64,000 nt of DNA from Bdellovibrio sp. UBA4095 (lineage in GTDB: Bacteria > Bdellovibrionota > Bdellovibrionia > Bdellovibrionales > Bdellovibrionaceae): the NCBI GenBank assembly GCA_002381805.1, contig DFXZ01000004.1:248001-312000 (forward strand), in the 5' to 3' direction. Shown one piece after another: positions 62,219 through 64,000 of this stretch. The position numbers were made by a program, and so were the translations under genes. The notes under the pieces are model-generated. The model saw only the letters and a program-made list of their open reading frames with translations, searched no databases and had not been told where the DNA came from. Position 1 is the first letter of the stretch, and every line of letters starts with the position of its first letter.

Positions 62219-63273
62219 GCGGCGTTACGAACTTCCAACTGATGTAAGAGATCTGATGCTATCTTATCCAGCGGCAGAATTTTATCTGCAGCCCCCAATG
62301 CCACGGCGGCGGCGGGCATTCCATAGACGACGCAAGTTTCTTCATTTTGCACGACAGTGTATGCTCCAGCATTTTTCATCTCAAGCAAACCTTCAGCACC
62401 GTCTTTACCCATCCCGGTCAGGACGACACCTAAAGCGTTTTTACCCACGTACTTTGCAACCGACTTCATAAGATAGTCTGCGGCTGGACGCACGCTGTGC
62501 AGGGCTGGTCCTTGATGAGTTTTTACCGAGTAAAAAGCACCACTTCGAACTATTTCCATGTGATAGTTACCAGGAGCTATCAACACACGGCCAGGTAAAA
62601 CCTGGTCTCCATCTTGCGCTTCTTTGACTTCGAAAGGGAACATCGCGTTTAAGTTATCGGCAAATGACTTCGTAAATCCTGAAGGCATGTGCTGCACCAC
62701 CAAAGTTCCCGGAATATCAGCAGGCATACCACTTAAGAAGACCTTTAATGCTTCAGTGCCGCCAGTTGAAGACGCCACAGCAATAAGCTGATGGGTCGTT
62801 CTAGCCAGAGAAGTGGAGGGGGCCCTCGATGCCGTACCAACCGTCGTTAACTTTTTGACAGGATTAATTCTGGCTTTGGCAACAGCCCGCACCTTTTCCA
62901 GAATAGACTGCGATAAACTTTCTAAACTTTGCGATACGTCAATTGAAGGCTTTTCCATAATTTCGATGGCGCCCGCCTCAAGAGCTCGCAAGTATGTTTC
63001 TGATCCGGTTTTTGCAAGACTTGAAAAAATAATGGTGCGGGTCGGAAAGTGCTGCATCACCTTTTCGAGGAAACTGATCCCATCCATTCGTGGCATTTCC
63101 ACATCCAAAGTCATGACATCTGGCTTCAGAGCCACAAGTTTATCTCTGGCAATGTAAGGATCCGCCGCTGTTCCGACCACTTCCATATCAGGAGCGGAAG
63201 AAAATATTTTTTCTAAAAGTTTTCGGATCACTGCGGAGTCGTCAACTATAAGAATGCGTGTTTTTGCAGACAT
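62215..63273 (-). CDS. cheB: Chemotaxis protein-glutamate methylesterase CheB
   Basis: A 352-residue protein: receiver (about 1-120; D in VMTLDVEMPRMDG) and C-terminal methylesterase with catalytic Ser in AVASSTGGTEALKVFLS, His in LVVQHMPSGFTKSF and Asp in VVLTGMGKDGAEGLLEM. It removes methyl groups from chemoreceptor glutamates when phosphorylated by CheA. It follows cheR by 2 bases. Length is standard. Confidence 0.96.
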   Translation of the reverse strand: MSAKTRILIVDDSAVIRKLLEKIFSSAPDMEVVGTAADPYIARDKLVALKPDVMTLDVEMPRMDGISFLEKVMQHFPTRTIIFSSLAKTGSETYLRALEAGAIEIMEKPSIDVSQSLESLSQSILEKVRAVAKARINPVKKLTTVGTASRAPSTSLARTTHQLIAVASSTGGTEALKVFLSGMPADIPGTLVVQHMPSGFTKSFADNLNAMFPFEVKEAQDGDQVLPGRVLIAPGNYHMEIVRSGAFYSVKTHQGPALHSVRPAADYLMKSVAKYVGKNALGVVLTGMGKDGAEGLLEMKNAGAYTVVQNEETCVVYGMPAAAVALGAADKILPLDKIASDLLHQLEVRNAA

Positions 63274-63275
63274 TG

Positions 63276-64000
63276 TTATGACCTTTGGTAAATAGCGCGT
63301 GAAAGAGGTTTAAGTCCTGAGTGCTTCACATTTCCTGATTCGGAATGCCCTAATATTAGATAGCCACCCGGAGCCAAGCAGCTAGCCAAATTATCGATCA
63401 CTCTTTTTGTAGTCGGGTCATCAAAGTAGATCAGAACGTTTCGGCAAAAGATAACATGAAACTTGTGTTGAAAACTATATTGCGGATTCATCAAATTAAA
63501 AGGCGCAAATCGAATCATATTGTTCAATCCGTCACGTGCACGCCAAGCTTCGTTTTCCTTAACTTTGACTTTTTCAAAGTACTTTTGCCTCTGAGCTGGA
63601 GGCAAGCCCTGCATTTCTCGCTCCTCGTAGACACCTACCGAGGCCTTTTTAAGAACCTGAAGATCAATGTCAGTCGCAAGCATTTTAACTTTCGATGTTT
63701 GATTTTCAGGAAGAGCTTCCATCACCGTCATCGCAATGGTGTAAGGCTCTTGACCAGTACTGGCAGCGGCACACCAAATGCGTAGCTCTGGTCCAAACTT
63801 ACGACTCAACTCAGGCAATGCCTGCTTTAAAAAATCAAAATGATTACTTTCGCGATAGAACGACGTCATATTCGTCGTTAACGCAGAGATGAACTCAGAA
63901 ACTATTCGCGGTTCGCCTTTCTCTAGAAGAGACCAATAAGCTTCGTAGGTCTTCAAGGAATGTCGGCGCAAAAGCTTTACGATACGATTGCGAATAAGTG
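63276..64000 (-). CDS. cheR: Chemotaxis protein methyltransferase CheR (N-terminus cut by window edge)
   Basis: At least 241 residues; the frame stays open to the right edge, so the start lies outside. Visible motifs: FISALTTNMTSFYRESNHFDFL (CheR N-domain end), LRIWCAAASTGQEPYTIAMTVMEAL (SAM-binding), ATDIDLQVLKKA, and VIFCRNVLIYFDDPTTKRVIDNLASCLAPGGYLILGHSES. It methylates chemoreceptors with S-adenosylmethionine and opposes CheB. TTG 63971 is not a likely start because IRNRIVKLLRRHSLKTYEAY upstream and across it continues the family's N-terminal domain. Confidence 0.95.
   Translation of the reverse strand, partial: LIRNRIVKLLRRHSLKTYEAYWSLLEKGEPRIVSEFISALTTNMTSFYRESNHFDFLKQALPELSRKFGPELRIWCAAASTGQEPYTIAMTVMEALPENQTSKVKMLATDIDLQVLKKASVGVYEEREMQGLPPAQRQKYFEKVKVKENEAWRARDGLNNMIRFAPFNLMNPQYSFQHKFHVIFCRNVLIYFDDPTTKRVIDNLASCLAPGGYLILGHSESGNVKHSGLKPLSRAIYQRS

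Noticed and set aside
1..64000. tRNA, rRNA, insertion sequences, prophage or attachment sites
   Set aside because: I looked for tRNA-like CCA ends, transposase motifs and flanking repeats and saw none. The window reads as core chromosome.

Overview
The window looks like chromosomal DNA from a Bdellovibrio-type predatory deltaproteobacterium (Bdellovibrionota). This is inferred from the gene families, gene order and moderate GC seen by eye. The main hints are a flgB-to-flgE flagellar operon led by a very large AMIN/TPR protein, many short secreted or lipid-anchored proteins, several sensor kinases, and a compact heme cluster carrying its own two-component system. I saw no rRNA, tRNA, insertion sequence, prophage or CRISPR array. 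Coding density is very high, with many ATGA or TAATG overlaps.

Layout. Positions 1-3933 (+) hold a branched-chain amino acid ABC transporter (livK end, livH, livM, livG, livF). 3952-6019 (-) is an OmpR-type response regulator and its kinase. 6199-22050 (-) is one long flagellar transcription unit: AMIN/TPR protein, a degenerate sigma-54-type AAA+ regulator, flgB, flgC, fliE, fliF, fliG, fliH, fliI, fliJ, a MotE-like protein, fliK, flgD, a TIGR02530-type protein and flgE, ended by a clear terminator. 22264-25096 (+) is an Mla-type lipid transport operon with a lipoprotein in first place. 25184-29355 holds a DciA-like protein, trmFO, two small proteins and mltF. 29354-32632 (-) is glmU-glmS, the UDP-GlcNAc supply.

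32699-37412 (+) encodes an M14 carboxypeptidase, a HAD hydrolase, a soluble sensor kinase and an NtrC-family regulator with its own promoter. 37442-41649 holds an agmatinase-family enzyme (-), mutY, a beta-propeller lipoprotein and two secreted proteins. 41646-52488 is the heme block: hemB (-) diverges from hemA, a hemC-hemD fusion, hemL, a histidine kinase, a response regulator, hemE, hemN, hemY-type oxidase and hemH (+), nearly all translationally coupled. Together these cover glutamyl-tRNA to protoheme.

52523-56014 (-) encodes three secreted proteins: a Pro/Gly-rich DUF3011-like protein, a lipoprotein that resembles FAM20/CotH-type secretory kinases, and a lipoprotein metallophosphoesterase. 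56368-58332 (+) is a PBP4-type DD-carboxypeptidase and an exported ankyrin protein. The rest is a DEAD-box helicase (-), an alpha/beta hydrolase (-), pcnB (+), and cheB with a cheR that runs off the right edge (-).

The most promising unusual items are the FAM20-like extracytoplasmic kinase next to a phosphoesterase, the two-component system inside the heme operon, the AAA+ flagellar regulator that lacks GAFTGA, a ferrochelatase with an internal cysteine cluster, and a short, divergent glutamyl-tRNA reductase.
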